64,000 nt of DNA from Bacteroidales bacterium (lineage in GTDB: Bacteria; Bacteroidota; Bacteroidia; Bacteroidales; Marinilabiliaceae), in NCBI GenBank assembly GCA_024401365.1, contig JAKSLE010000004.1:62001-126000 (forward strand). The letters run 5' to 3'. A model generated the notes under the pieces. The model was not told the origin of the DNA. It saw nothing but the letters and a program-made list of their open reading frames with translations, and did not search any database. The stretch's first letter is position 1. The number at the start of each line of letters is the position of its first letter. Shown here piece by piece: positions 55,964 to 64,000 of the stretch. The translations under genes were made by a program, and so were the position numbers.

Positions 55964-55969
55964 ATCTTT

Positions 55970-58900
55970 TTATTTTTGTTTGATTTCTGCGTTAAGTTTA
56001 TATGTTGAAGTTACACCCTTGCCAGGTAAAACATATTTGAATATTACAGGATATTGACCGTATACCAAATTGGGTATCTGGTCGTATGATAGTAGCTTGT
56101 CTATACTCCCCGAAGATGTATTCCCCTTACTTATATGATTCGCCAATTTTTTGCATATATCATCGAAATCTTCATTAACAAACGTCATTGAGCAATCAAT
56201 CAAAATGCTACTATTATAAACAGAATATAACGATCCTGTTCTTAAGCTGCTATCCTTAAGTTTATGATCTGTATTCTGAATATCAAAGTCTAGCACTTCT
56301 CTAGTTTTATATCGATTCAAATAATCACCTACAATCGTCACTATATCGGTATTTTTATACATCAATGGATTTAACCTATAGACAAACCAACTATTATTGT
56401 CATGATCAGGAAACATCTGAATCAAACTCTTACTCAGATCATCTTTCCGATACTCATAACTGTCAAAAGATTCGACAATGTTGTTGTTATCAACAATATC
56501 TGTCAGCAGTTTAAATATAGGTCCACAAACTTGCCCTGCTCTAATTTCTCCCACACTCATCCTCCCCATCTTCTCCACAAACGTCTCATACGAACTAGTC
56601 CTAAAATCAATCGAATAAATCTCCGTCTGTTCTAATTCTTCCAGATTTCCATGCGCCTCATGCTTCGTCTCCGTTATATCTCCTCCTTTTATTTCTTCGG
56701 CTATCTTGCTAACTTTGTCTTGAATATTGGCATCCTTCTCTACAATCTTCCTTGGCACATTGACTAGCGCCATATTGTAGATCTTGTTCTTTTCTAAATT
56801 GACACCCCCTATAGGTATGTCTATCTCAAACGCTACATCTTTAATGTCACTTACATTTCTATACTTAAATGGCACTTTTATCTGATCTCCTTCTAATGTC
56901 GTAAACTGTACCTCCTGATCAAACCCTTCATGATTCTTACTTTCAAATAGATACCCATAATCCTTCGAAACCAAAACATACGCCTCTCCATACTCCTTTG
57001 TCAAAAAGTTGTACTGACGATTGGCAGGATACGCATACTTAATATGTTTAGCCTCAATATGGTCTGGCCGTTCTCCCGACGTGAACGTAATCGTCTTGTC
57101 TTCATAATACGGCTTGCCATCTTCCCCCATCACCGATACCCACTTTTTGCCATCCCATCGCTCAAATGTTACTTTTGCATATATACTATACTCTGTCTTG
57201 CTCTCTAGCGGCTTTTCTGTATCATACGTCCATACTCGCTTGTCTTCACTGCTCGTGACAGTAAACTGAATGATTTTTCCTCCCTTTTCTTTTACTGTAA
57301 AATCCGAAATCCCTACCTTGTACGTCTCTCTCTTGCCATTCTCTTCCTCAATGGTCATTTGCTCATTCGCAGGTATGTTGAGTACCAACTGTGGCGAAAC
57401 AAATACATTCACATCACTGGTTCTGTCCGCTGGCGTAAGTTGCGATATCACATCTTCTCCAAATGGAGAACCTCCAATTATTTTACACTTGTCTCCAATC
57501 TCAAAATCAAAGTTGCAATGTCCCTTGATAAGCCCTCCTAATAACTTGAAACTTCCTCCTACAGCTCCAGTGAAATACATTGGATTTGGTCCCGCTCCCT
57601 TTAGAAACGCTGCCATGTCTCCATTGATTATGTCAAATTTGCGCTCTTTCTTGAATAACTTTACTCTCATACCAATGGCTGCATGAACCCATGCCCATGC
57701 CTGTGCTTCTGCATACCACCCATTTACTCCTATAGAACCCGACATGCCTTCACAATGTGCCAAATTGGGCATCTTCTTCAGTAGCATTTCGGTTCCCATC
57801 CCTATACCCAACTGCGCATAAAAAGGTATGAGCTTTGCATCAAGGTCTAATTTCAAATCTGCGCCAAACGCTAAACCTTTACCAGCCCCTAATAATCCTG
57901 CATCTGTTCTGTTCTCAAGCTTACTTACTTGGCTCGGTGATAGTTGGCTCCTGACTTGTTCTGGCAATGGCGAAAGTCCTTTTATTCCATCGCCTACCAT
58001 AAAATAGCCTTGCGCTGTCGCTAATTTTACAGATCCAAGCTTGAGATCCAATCCCACTTTTTCTTCCGAAGTCCCTACATAGGTATACCACTTGTCTTTC
58101 GAAAAATAGGCAGATGCCCTTCCTACACTATTGTCGGGCCCCGAGCCTGTCAAAACACCTGCTACATCTAGATACGCCTTCATGTCAGCCGTAAATACAT
58201 CATTGTCTAAATCGTACTTCATGCCCAACATGGCCGTAAGCGCTTCTTTACTAGCTGGCTTCGTGTCTAGGTATCTCTCGTCATATTGTATTATATCCCC
58301 ACTCTTGGTCTTGGCACCGGCCAACATCCCCTTCATTCCATCTATTATCGACGATTGCTGCTCTCTTCCAAGCATCTTCGCCAGACCTCGCAACTGTATG
58401 AATTTCAATCCCCACGTATTGCTGAATTGCATCTCAAAATTCACATCAGCATCAAATAACGTAGGCGATCCTGTCAGACAAAACTTTGTCCTAGCCAAAA
58501 AGCCCATGCCAATATTCTTGTCAGGGACATAGTTTATTCCCGATAATGTCTCGCCAAATGAACTGCTGGGATTGCCCATGTTCTGCTGCATATGATTATA
58601 CATTCCTCCTCCAAAACCATAAAAACTCAAGGCTGGCGGAACTTGTATACCCGCAGCTGGCGTCGTCATGTACAACATGTCCGTAAGAAAATATTTGTAC
58701 CCGTCTTTGCGTCCAAACACCCCTACTGCAGCAATCTCAAATTTTTTTATAAGATTAAACTTGATATCTCCTCTGAACCCTTTGCCATATATTTCATCCC
58801 CATCAGCAAAAACAACTGTACCATCAACCGAAAATACTTCCGAATTGCTGGAAATGTGAACTTTGTCTACATCTACTTTCTTGAATCTCCACGTCCTGTC

Positions 58901-60460
58901 GTCTCCATATAGATTAATCCCAGTTCTGCTATTAAATATTTCATGAATATCTAACGCAGCATCAACATGAATCCCTTGCCCATCTCCATTCTTGAAACTG
59001 CTTATCTTTGATAACGTCAACTTAAACCCAGCCATGCTCGGTGTCTCCATTTCCCCATTTAGAGAAACCGTGCCAAGGTCAAACTTTTCGCGACTTATTA
59101 TCATATTCTCAAAACGCAGACTTGGCAACTTCAACTTACTGTTTATCGTGTCTTTGCTTATCGGAGCGTCTACACTCAATATTCCATTGGCATTAATAGT
59201 CGGATATATACCGTCAGAACCCAGACTTAACGATACTCGCGTGGTATTATCTAATGATAGTTTCGCACACAACATAGGAAAGTCTAACGTCTTTCCTAAA
59301 CTCGACATCAAAACAAATTTCCTTCGCTCTATATCATAATTCGCCGAATAGTCCAACATCGAACTCTTGCCTAAGGGCGGAATGTTGACCTTTCCTCTAA
59401 ACCCAACTTGCGAAATTATACCCTTATGTATCTCAAGTAGAAAATCATTGACACTTATAGCCCACGATTGCGGATCTATACTGCCATCACTTATTACCTC
59501 CCTCGCCTCGGCACTGCCCGAAAAACCATTGCCGTCTATCAATACATTTTCAAGCTGTAGTGTCGTTCGCTCCTTCCTGCCATTATCTTCTCTCGACATA
59601 TGCTCGGGAAGCGTAACACTCGCCCGCGCTATGGCTAACCCTTGCCAGTTGTTGCGACTCATCTCTGCATCTGCCCCTCCAAAATAGTTGCTCGGGAAAT
59701 TAGCCGATACTGGCGTACTATGTATACTGTGGTCAAGCGTAATGTTGCTAATGTTAAAAACAAAGCCTTCTAACCCCTTTATCGCAAACTTCTCTTCTAT
59801 ATTCAACGCCACTGTAAAATCATCTAGATTCGAAAACTTCACCTTCGTCGCAAACGTAAGCGCCCCTAAATCTTCGTTTCCAGTACGCGTCACATATATA
59901 TTCGCACTGTCTAATACAAATGCTATGCTAGCATCAACCTCTTGAAAACCATTACAACCAAAATGCAACAAACTGCCTTCCCTAAAAATCAACGAACTGC
60001 CATGGCCTAACTTCTTTTTCTTAGGTGCAATAAGTTCCAACTTACCATGCGTCCCCACTCCATTTTCTCCCTCTATCATCGCAATACCTTCAAATGCTAT
60101 AACATCGTTATTCCCCATAGGGATAACACATACTGCCTTGATATATAGCCTCTGCTCTTCATCATTATACATCTCTTCTATGCATATCGTATAATCTTTA
60201 GATTTTAGACCTACTGGAAGAGGAATACTATTGTCCCTGACTATCTCTACTAGTGAACTTATATAGCTTTTCGTCTGTTCAACCTTCTCTAACAAAGCTA
60301 AGGCATTCCCCATACGCTTCTCCTGCTCCGGTGTCATGTCAAGAGAGGCTACAACATTCTGCGTAATTCCCGCTGAAACAGTAGCGTCAGAAGACTGCGC
60401 CCGCAAAAAAATCGCAGACGTCAATATGACAAACAATATACAGGAGACAATCCTAAACAT
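55970..60460 (-). CDS. 1496-aa exported protein of the surface locus, unknown function
   Basis: Signal peptide 1-22 ending LRAQ. Long beta-rich protein: ~100-560 holds repeated strand-turn units (LENVLIDGNGFSGSAEAREV, LRFENMIISREKFDLGTVSL), ~560-1000 is glycine-rich and barrel- or solenoid-like (IQVPPALSFYGFGGGMYNH, TKFCLTGSPTLFDADVNF), ~1000-1130 an Ig-like segment (KPLESKTEYSIYAKVTFERW), and a mixed C-terminal part. From memory, similar giant proteins lie beside TANFOR-type proteins in other Bacteroidota. No enzymatic motif or type IX signal. First gene of the transcript that continues through toxin A. Confidence 0.6.
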   Translation of the reverse strand: MFRIVSCILFVILTSAIFLRAQSSDATVSAGITQNVVASLDMTPEQEKRMGNALALLEKVEQTKSYISSLVEIVRDNSIPLPVGLKSKDYTICIEEMYNDEEQRLYIKAVCVIPMGNNDVIAFEGIAMIEGENGVGTHGKLELIAPKKKKLGHGSSLIFREGSLLHFGCNGFQEVDASIAFVLDSANIYVTRTGNEDLGALTFATKVKFSNLDDFTVALNIEEKFAIKGLEGFVFNISNITLDHSIHSTPVSANFPSNYFGGADAEMSRNNWQGLAIARASVTLPEHMSREDNGRKERTTLQLENVLIDGNGFSGSAEAREVISDGSIDPQSWAISVNDFLLEIHKGIISQVGFRGKVNIPPLGKSSMLDYSANYDIERRKFVLMSSLGKTLDFPMLCAKLSLDNTTRVSLSLGSDGIYPTINANGILSVDAPISKDTINSKLKLPSLRFENMIISREKFDLGTVSLNGEMETPSMAGFKLTLSKISSFKNGDGQGIHVDAALDIHEIFNSRTGINLYGDDRTWRFKKVDVDKVHISSNSEVFSVDGTVVFADGDEIYGKGFRGDIKFNLIKKFEIAAVGVFGRKDGYKYFLTDMLYMTTPAAGIQVPPALSFYGFGGGMYNHMQQNMGNPSSSFGETLSGINYVPDKNIGMGFLARTKFCLTGSPTLFDADVNFEMQFSNTWGLKFIQLRGLAKMLGREQQSSIIDGMKGMLAGAKTKSGDIIQYDERYLDTKPASKEALTAMLGMKYDLDNDVFTADMKAYLDVAGVLTGSGPDNSVGRASAYFSKDKWYTYVGTSEEKVGLDLKLGSVKLATAQGYFMVGDGIKGLSPLPEQVRSQLSPSQVSKLENRTDAGLLGAGKGLAFGADLKLDLDAKLIPFYAQLGIGMGTEMLLKKMPNLAHCEGMSGSIGVNGWYAEAQAWAWVHAAIGMRVKLFKKERKFDIINGDMAAFLKGAGPNPMYFTGAVGGSFKLLGGLIKGHCNFDFEIGDKCKIIGGSPFGEDVISQLTPADRTSDVNVFVSPQLVLNIPANEQMTIEEENGKRETYKVGISDFTVKEKGGKIIQFTVTSSEDKRVWTYDTEKPLESKTEYSIYAKVTFERWDGKKWVSVMGEDGKPYYEDKTITFTSGERPDHIEAKHIKYAYPANRQYNFLTKEYGEAYVLVSKDYGYLFESKNHEGFDQEVQFTTLEGDQIKVPFKYRNVSDIKDVAFEIDIPIGGVNLEKNKIYNMALVNVPRKIVEKDANIQDKVSKIAEEIKGGDITETKHEAHGNLEELEQTEIYSIDFRTSSYETFVEKMGRMSVGEIRAGQVCGPIFKLLTDIVDNNNIVESFDSYEYRKDDLSKSLIQMFPDHDNNSWFVYRLNPLMYKNTDIVTIVGDYLNRYKTREVLDFDIQNTDHKLKDSSLRTGSLYSVYNSSILIDCSMTFVNEDFDDICKKLANHISKGNTSSGSIDKLLSYDQIPNLVYGQYPVIFKYVLPGKGVTSTYKLNAEIKQK

Positions 60461-60780
60461 CTACCTAATGTGCTGACTATGTGAAGAAAGCGTCGTAAAA
60501 TTAACAAAATAATACAATACAGCAATATTGTTTACCTTTTTTTGCAATATTTTCTCAATACAATAATCCATCCTAAATAAAGGTACCCATAATCAATCCA
60601 CCCTTTACCCGGTCTTGAATTATAAATGCTATGATACATTCTCTATTTAGCATAATCTTAAATTGTACGATTTTTAGGGAAGCATACATAGGCCACATAC
60701 GAATTTTCCACTAGCACAAACGCTGTAGTTAGGATTATGCGTAACAGCAATATGTGAATGGTATGTTTCAAAATAATATT
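60461..60780. other. 320-bp AT-rich intergenic region
   Basis: No gene seen. It separates the candidate immunity gene on the right from the 1496-aa gene. On the - strand an imperfect -7-like TATTATTTTG occurs near 60513-60504, and GCAATATT is directly repeated at 60523 and 60544. The promoter of the downstream operon should be here, but I cannot place it firmly. Confidence 0.4.
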
Positions 60781-61356
60781 TTACTTAAACGGATTAAAAT
60801 TTTTATCACCAAAGACTTGCTCGCGTTTCTCGTCGGTAGCAAAGATTAAGAGATACATGTAGCGCAAAAGCAATATGGCGCAGATTGCGCCTATCGTTGC
60901 AAATATAGCAAAGGGCATCGGACCTTGATGGTAATTTTTCTCAACAAATGAAGACTGACGAATATATGTAAAACTACTATCAACAAGTTCCAATGACCTT
61001 ATATAGTCATTTTCTTGCCAATAATTAATTTTTGCATATTTGTTATTTAGTAACCTTTGCCACGTTTTTTCATCTTTCATCTTTCCATCAATTTCTCTTA
61101 TTTTTATTGTCTTAACACTACCATCATTTAATTGTATTTTAATACGATAATAAATATCAACACCCTTTGCTCCTCTTACATGATTATAGTATTGTCTATC
61201 TTCATAAAATTCTTTAATTAAAGCTGTTGTACTTATTGGCGTTAAGTGATATGGTTGATACATATGAGATAAAACACCACTAACTAAAAACAAAATGAAA
61301 ATATACTTACGTCTAACCCTGCATAAAACCTTATCAATAAACAACATTTTCATCAT
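60781..61356 (-). CDS. Two-helix membrane protein, candidate immunity protein for toxin B
   Basis: 191 residues. Membrane helices ~17-33 and ~146-172 frame a ~110-residue extracytoplasmic domain (VDIYYRIKIQLNDGSVKTIKI). Its start codon lies inside the 3' end of the preceding toxin-like gene: ATG at 61356, toxin stop at 61334, a 23-bp overlap. A nearer ATG at 61347 is possible. AT-rich like the toxin tip. Overlap with a variable toxin end and membrane localisation suit an immunity protein; no family recognised. Confidence 0.5.
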   Translation of the reverse strand: MMKMLFIDKVLCRVRRKYIFILFLVSGVLSHMYQPYHLTPISTTALIKEFYEDRQYYNHVRGAKGVDIYYRIKIQLNDGSVKTIKIREIDGKMKDEKTWQRLLNNKYAKINYWQENDYIRSLELVDSSFTYIRQSSFVEKNYHQGPMPFAIFATIGAICAILLLRYMYLLIFATDEKREQVFGDKNFNPFK

Positions 61357-64000
61357 TCATAATAATTTGTAACTCGGCAATTAATTGCTTGATTTTTTCT
61401 TTTTCATTATCAGAAATATCTTTTTTATCTGATTGGTATGTTGAAATTAAATTTAATCCGTTAATAACAGAACTAATTACATCACGACTTAGCAAATCAT
61501 TTACAACCGATTTTTGTGTTGTAACTGCTTGATAAGATTCATAAATAACTTTCCACTTTGATCTAAATATTTCATAATTGAAAGAATCACTTTCTTTACT
61601 CTCCAAATACTCTTTCATATCATCCATATCGATAATCTTATCAACACTCGACAGTGAAAAATCAGTCAATTGCACAAAGTCGGCAACGGTAAGGACTTTG
61701 ATGCCGCCTTGCAGTACTTTTATGGTCTTAATCGCTGCTACACAATAGAGTGCATTATCAAGTATATCTACCTTGAACTCAGAAAGTTTTGTATTGAGCA
61801 TATAGGCATGGAAGAACACGGGCATATTTACCGTCGTGCCTGCTTGAAACCCAAGCACATCGGTTTCAAAATGAACTGCAATTATGTCGGACGGCAATAG
61901 CTGCGTGCGTCCTTGCGTTTGCAACAGCCATCGTTCTACTTTTGGAATGTATCTATATGTCTGACACCAAACATTATATTTACCATCGATTAGTGGCACG
62001 TCATCGCCCTTCAGTTCCGACTGCCATTCTCTAAAATAGCAATTTGGGCTAATGCTAATATTACCAACTGATATTGGCTGTATGTAACCTCGCTCTAAAT
62101 CAGCACCATACGCTTTAACATAAAGGTCAACCATCACTTTAATGAACTCAGAATAATTGGCTTGTCCATTAAAGTTATCGATTGCATGCGACAATGTTTC
62201 GTACAATTCTGATTTGTTTTTGAAAAGATATTCTAATGCTTTACGGGCATCATATTCGTTTGCAAGCGACACCCGTAACAAATTGATTATCATATCTTCA
62301 TAATTCTCACCAACTATAAATTTTTCACTCAATGCGGTAATGAGCGCATTTCGCTCATTGATATTGAGCGATTCGTAAACGCAATATGAGTTATTGTACA
62401 ATGCGTCAATGGCTTCTGAGGTTTTGCCTTGTTGAATCAAATTACTAATTATCTCACGTTGTGCGTCAAAATTATTATTATTCAAGTATTTTTCAAAATT
62501 CAAATCATCTATCTCATTTACAAGGAAATAAAACTCACCAAAGTCGTATTTTACTTTCGTATTGTTATATGTTGTTTTGGTGTATGGCAATTTGATTTCG
62601 TAGGTTTGGTATCGTTTATGTGTGTCGCCGAAATAGCACTCTGCGTAACAATTAGTTAATGAATGTTTCGCATTCACATACGTGTAAGGCGAATTCATAA
62701 CAACCATCGTGCGTTTTGTTGCTATGCAACAACGCAATTTTTCAATAATTTCAGTTATAAGTTCCGTCTTGTCGATTTTTATCTCACTCTCCCCCTCATC
62801 ATCCAAGAACCCCAACACATTCCTATGCTTCTCATGGCTCCACTGCCACTGCTTGTGGTTCAAGACTATGCCACCGTTGTAGTCCATCAGGTTGTCAGTC
62901 TTTACCGTGGTGTGGAACGACTCACTATCCTCAGAGAAGGTATGATGCAGCACGTTCACACCGTGGCCCAACTCATGAGCTATGGTTCTAACATTATCAT
63001 ACTGATTGTAAATAAAGCCGTAATGTCTGCCTGCTGGCATGTAGCCACTTACCGCTTCTCTGGAAACCATTCCCGCCGTGTCTAGTCGGTCGTAACAGTC
63101 TACAAAGAATAGGTAATAATCATTCTCATCCACTCCCTCCGGTAATGCCCGGATAGCCGACTTCTGGTCTTCATTGTAGTTCTGGAACGTACCCTTGCCT
63201 CCATGCACAAACTTCTCTCCATCAGCGTAGCTGATACTTACCGGTTCTAGCTCGTCAAACGTGTATCTGACTACTGCCTGCTGCCATATCTCATTGACCC
63301 CCTTTTCTATCTTGCTTTGGTCTAGCACCCGTTTGTCTTGACCATCTTTCTTTATGCGAACCAGATGTACCTTAGCCTCCTTCGGGTCATAAGCCCTCAC
63401 ATCTAGCTTGCCTACAACCACAGTGTCTTCATACGCATATATAGCCTGCTGGTCTGACGTGCCGGCGTTGAAGGTCAGTGTATTGTTCTCTTTGTCGGCT
63501 ATCAATGGCACGCCACGCTCGTTCTTGAAGGTCAGGCCTTTTGTACGGCTTGCCTTTATCTTGACTTCTTCTCTCTTCTCTATGCCAAGGTAGGCAGGGC
63601 GGTAGTCGTTGTGTTCGGTGATTGTCGGATACTGGTCCTTGTCATAACTATTCTCTCGCCACTTGTCAAATCCATATTCTTCTCCATCTATCTTCTCAAA
63701 GGTTACATTGCCTGATGTTGCCATCATGCTGTCTTTTTCAGCGTTGTACTGTTTAAGCAGCAAACTACTCCCTCCACAACTCTTATACTCTTCCACTCCC
63801 ATCACATCACCGTCCTTATCTATCACCAGCTCATGACCTTTCTCGTCCTTCACCAATACTCGCCTTTCACCGTTTATCATCGAGGTTATCTCTTCTCTCT
63901 CGCCGACACCCGTCACCGCATAGTATCTGTTGCCTTCTCTTTCTATAGTCTCAAAGGTCACTCCATGGTCTATCTTCACAGTGTCCTTGATACTGCTGTT
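61334..64000 (-). CDS. Second TANFOR/zincin-type protein with different variable tip (toxin B), 5' end outside window
   Basis: Open to base 64000; the first codons in view (SSIKDTVKIDHGV) match the interior of toxin A, so the N-terminus lies beyond the edge. The zincin HELGHGVNVLH has its first His codon at 62977, and the Met-turn is present. Identity with toxin A stops at the Asp codon 62803-62801. The remaining 488 residues are unrelated to toxin A: a helical middle (NINERNALITAL, NYEDMIINLLRVSL, NYSEFIKVMVDLY) and a segment around DNALYCVAAIKTIKVLQG that resembles the helical pre-toxin region of other Bacteroidota polymorphic toxins. No recognised nuclease or other catalytic motif in the last ~100 residues. 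No type IX sorting domain. Confidence 0.75.
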   Translation of the reverse strand, partial: NSSIKDTVKIDHGVTFETIEREGNRYYAVTGVGEREEITSMINGERRVLVKDEKGHELVIDKDGDVMGVEEYKSCGGSSLLLKQYNAEKDSMMATSGNVTFEKIDGEEYGFDKWRENSYDKDQYPTITEHNDYRPAYLGIEKREEVKIKASRTKGLTFKNERGVPLIADKENNTLTFNAGTSDQQAIYAYEDTVVVGKLDVRAYDPKEAKVHLVRIKKDGQDKRVLDQSKIEKGVNEIWQQAVVRYTFDELEPVSISYADGEKFVHGGKGTFQNYNEDQKSAIRALPEGVDENDYYLFFVDCYDRLDTAGMVSREAVSGYMPAGRHYGFIYNQYDNVRTIAHELGHGVNVLHHTFSEDSESFHTTVKTDNLMDYNGGIVLNHKQWQWSHEKHRNVLGFLDDEGESEIKIDKTELITEIIEKLRCCIATKRTMVVMNSPYTYVNAKHSLTNCYAECYFGDTHKRYQTYEIKLPYTKTTYNNTKVKYDFGEFYFLVNEIDDLNFEKYLNNNNFDAQREIISNLIQQGKTSEAIDALYNNSYCVYESLNINERNALITALSEKFIVGENYEDMIINLLRVSLANEYDARKALEYLFKNKSELYETLSHAIDNFNGQANYSEFIKVMVDLYVKAYGADLERGYIQPISVGNISISPNCYFREWQSELKGDDVPLIDGKYNVWCQTYRYIPKVERWLLQTQGRTQLLPSDIIAVHFETDVLGFQAGTTVNMPVFFHAYMLNTKLSEFKVDILDNALYCVAAIKTIKVLQGGIKVLTVADFVQLTDFSLSSVDKIIDMDDMKEYLESKESDSFNYEIFRSKWKVIYESYQAVTTQKSVVNDLLSRDVISSVINGLNLISTYQSDKKDISDNEKEKIKQLIAELQIIMNDENVVY
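62804..64000. repeat. Long direct repeat, copy B
   Basis: Counterpart of 43676-44860 in the same orientation; it begins exactly where the two encoded proteins become alike and runs off the right edge. Confidence 0.95.

Noticed and set aside
37601-64000. Contractile injection system or type VI secretion locus
   Set aside because: No sheath, tube, baseplate, ClpV or VgrG-like genes are seen; the neighbours are adhesin, barrel and FN3 proteins.

Overview
The window comes from a Bacteroidota (most likely Bacteroidales) chromosome. The grounds are a SusC/SusD pair with Bacteroidota-type lipoproteins, repeated TAnnTTTG -7 promoter boxes, Bacteroidota-restricted families (DUF4924, PorT, SprB-repeat proteins with a type IX secretion C-terminal signal) and the lack of Shine-Dalgarno sequences before many genes. 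The + strand looks pyrimidine-rich throughout regardless of gene direction, which would fit one replichore with the - strand leading.

Layout. 1-513: 3' part of porT (type IX secretion). 614-2485 (-): MFS/acyltransferase fusion. 2841-9189 (+): SusC, SusD and a third surface lipoprotein, closed by a strong terminator. 9421-24193 (+): housekeeping run (YicC, guanylate kinase, NadD, ABC-F ATPase, Nudix, class I fumarase, CvfB, RlmN, lipoprotein, Ddl, Pth, Hsp15, DUF4924, GH2 lipoprotein). 24194-34662 (-): MltD with a LytS/LytTR-type two-component pair, a Kelch lipoprotein, then a group of a PPDK-N-domain regulator-like protein, DUF493, PrmA and an exported barrel-like protein. 34700-37600: a scarred accessory patch with terminators, an 11-bp tandem array, an outward-facing orphan promoter, a DUF3800 plus RNase-like toxin pair, and an ATPase gene with its core deleted.

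37601-64000 (-) is the most unusual part: a surface/secretion locus. Two large exported proteins (1231 aa, and a partial one running off the right edge) share an almost identical N-terminal part ending in an HExxH zincin with a Met-turn. They then switch abruptly, at the same residue, to unrelated C-terminal regions. Each is followed immediately by a small unrelated exported or membrane gene. A third copy survives only as its first ~31 codons. Between and around them lie a 1496-aa exported protein, a FISUMP lipoprotein, a 2716-aa SprB-repeat adhesin with a type IX sorting domain, an outer-membrane barrel and an FN3 protein. I read this as a Bacteroidota polymorphic toxin/immunity locus with its own surface apparatus. 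One variable tip carries a DUF5675-like domain with a Cys in an HxGN...GC arrangement, which may act on peptidoglycan. Neither toxin-like protein carries a type IX sorting domain, so how they leave the cell is open.
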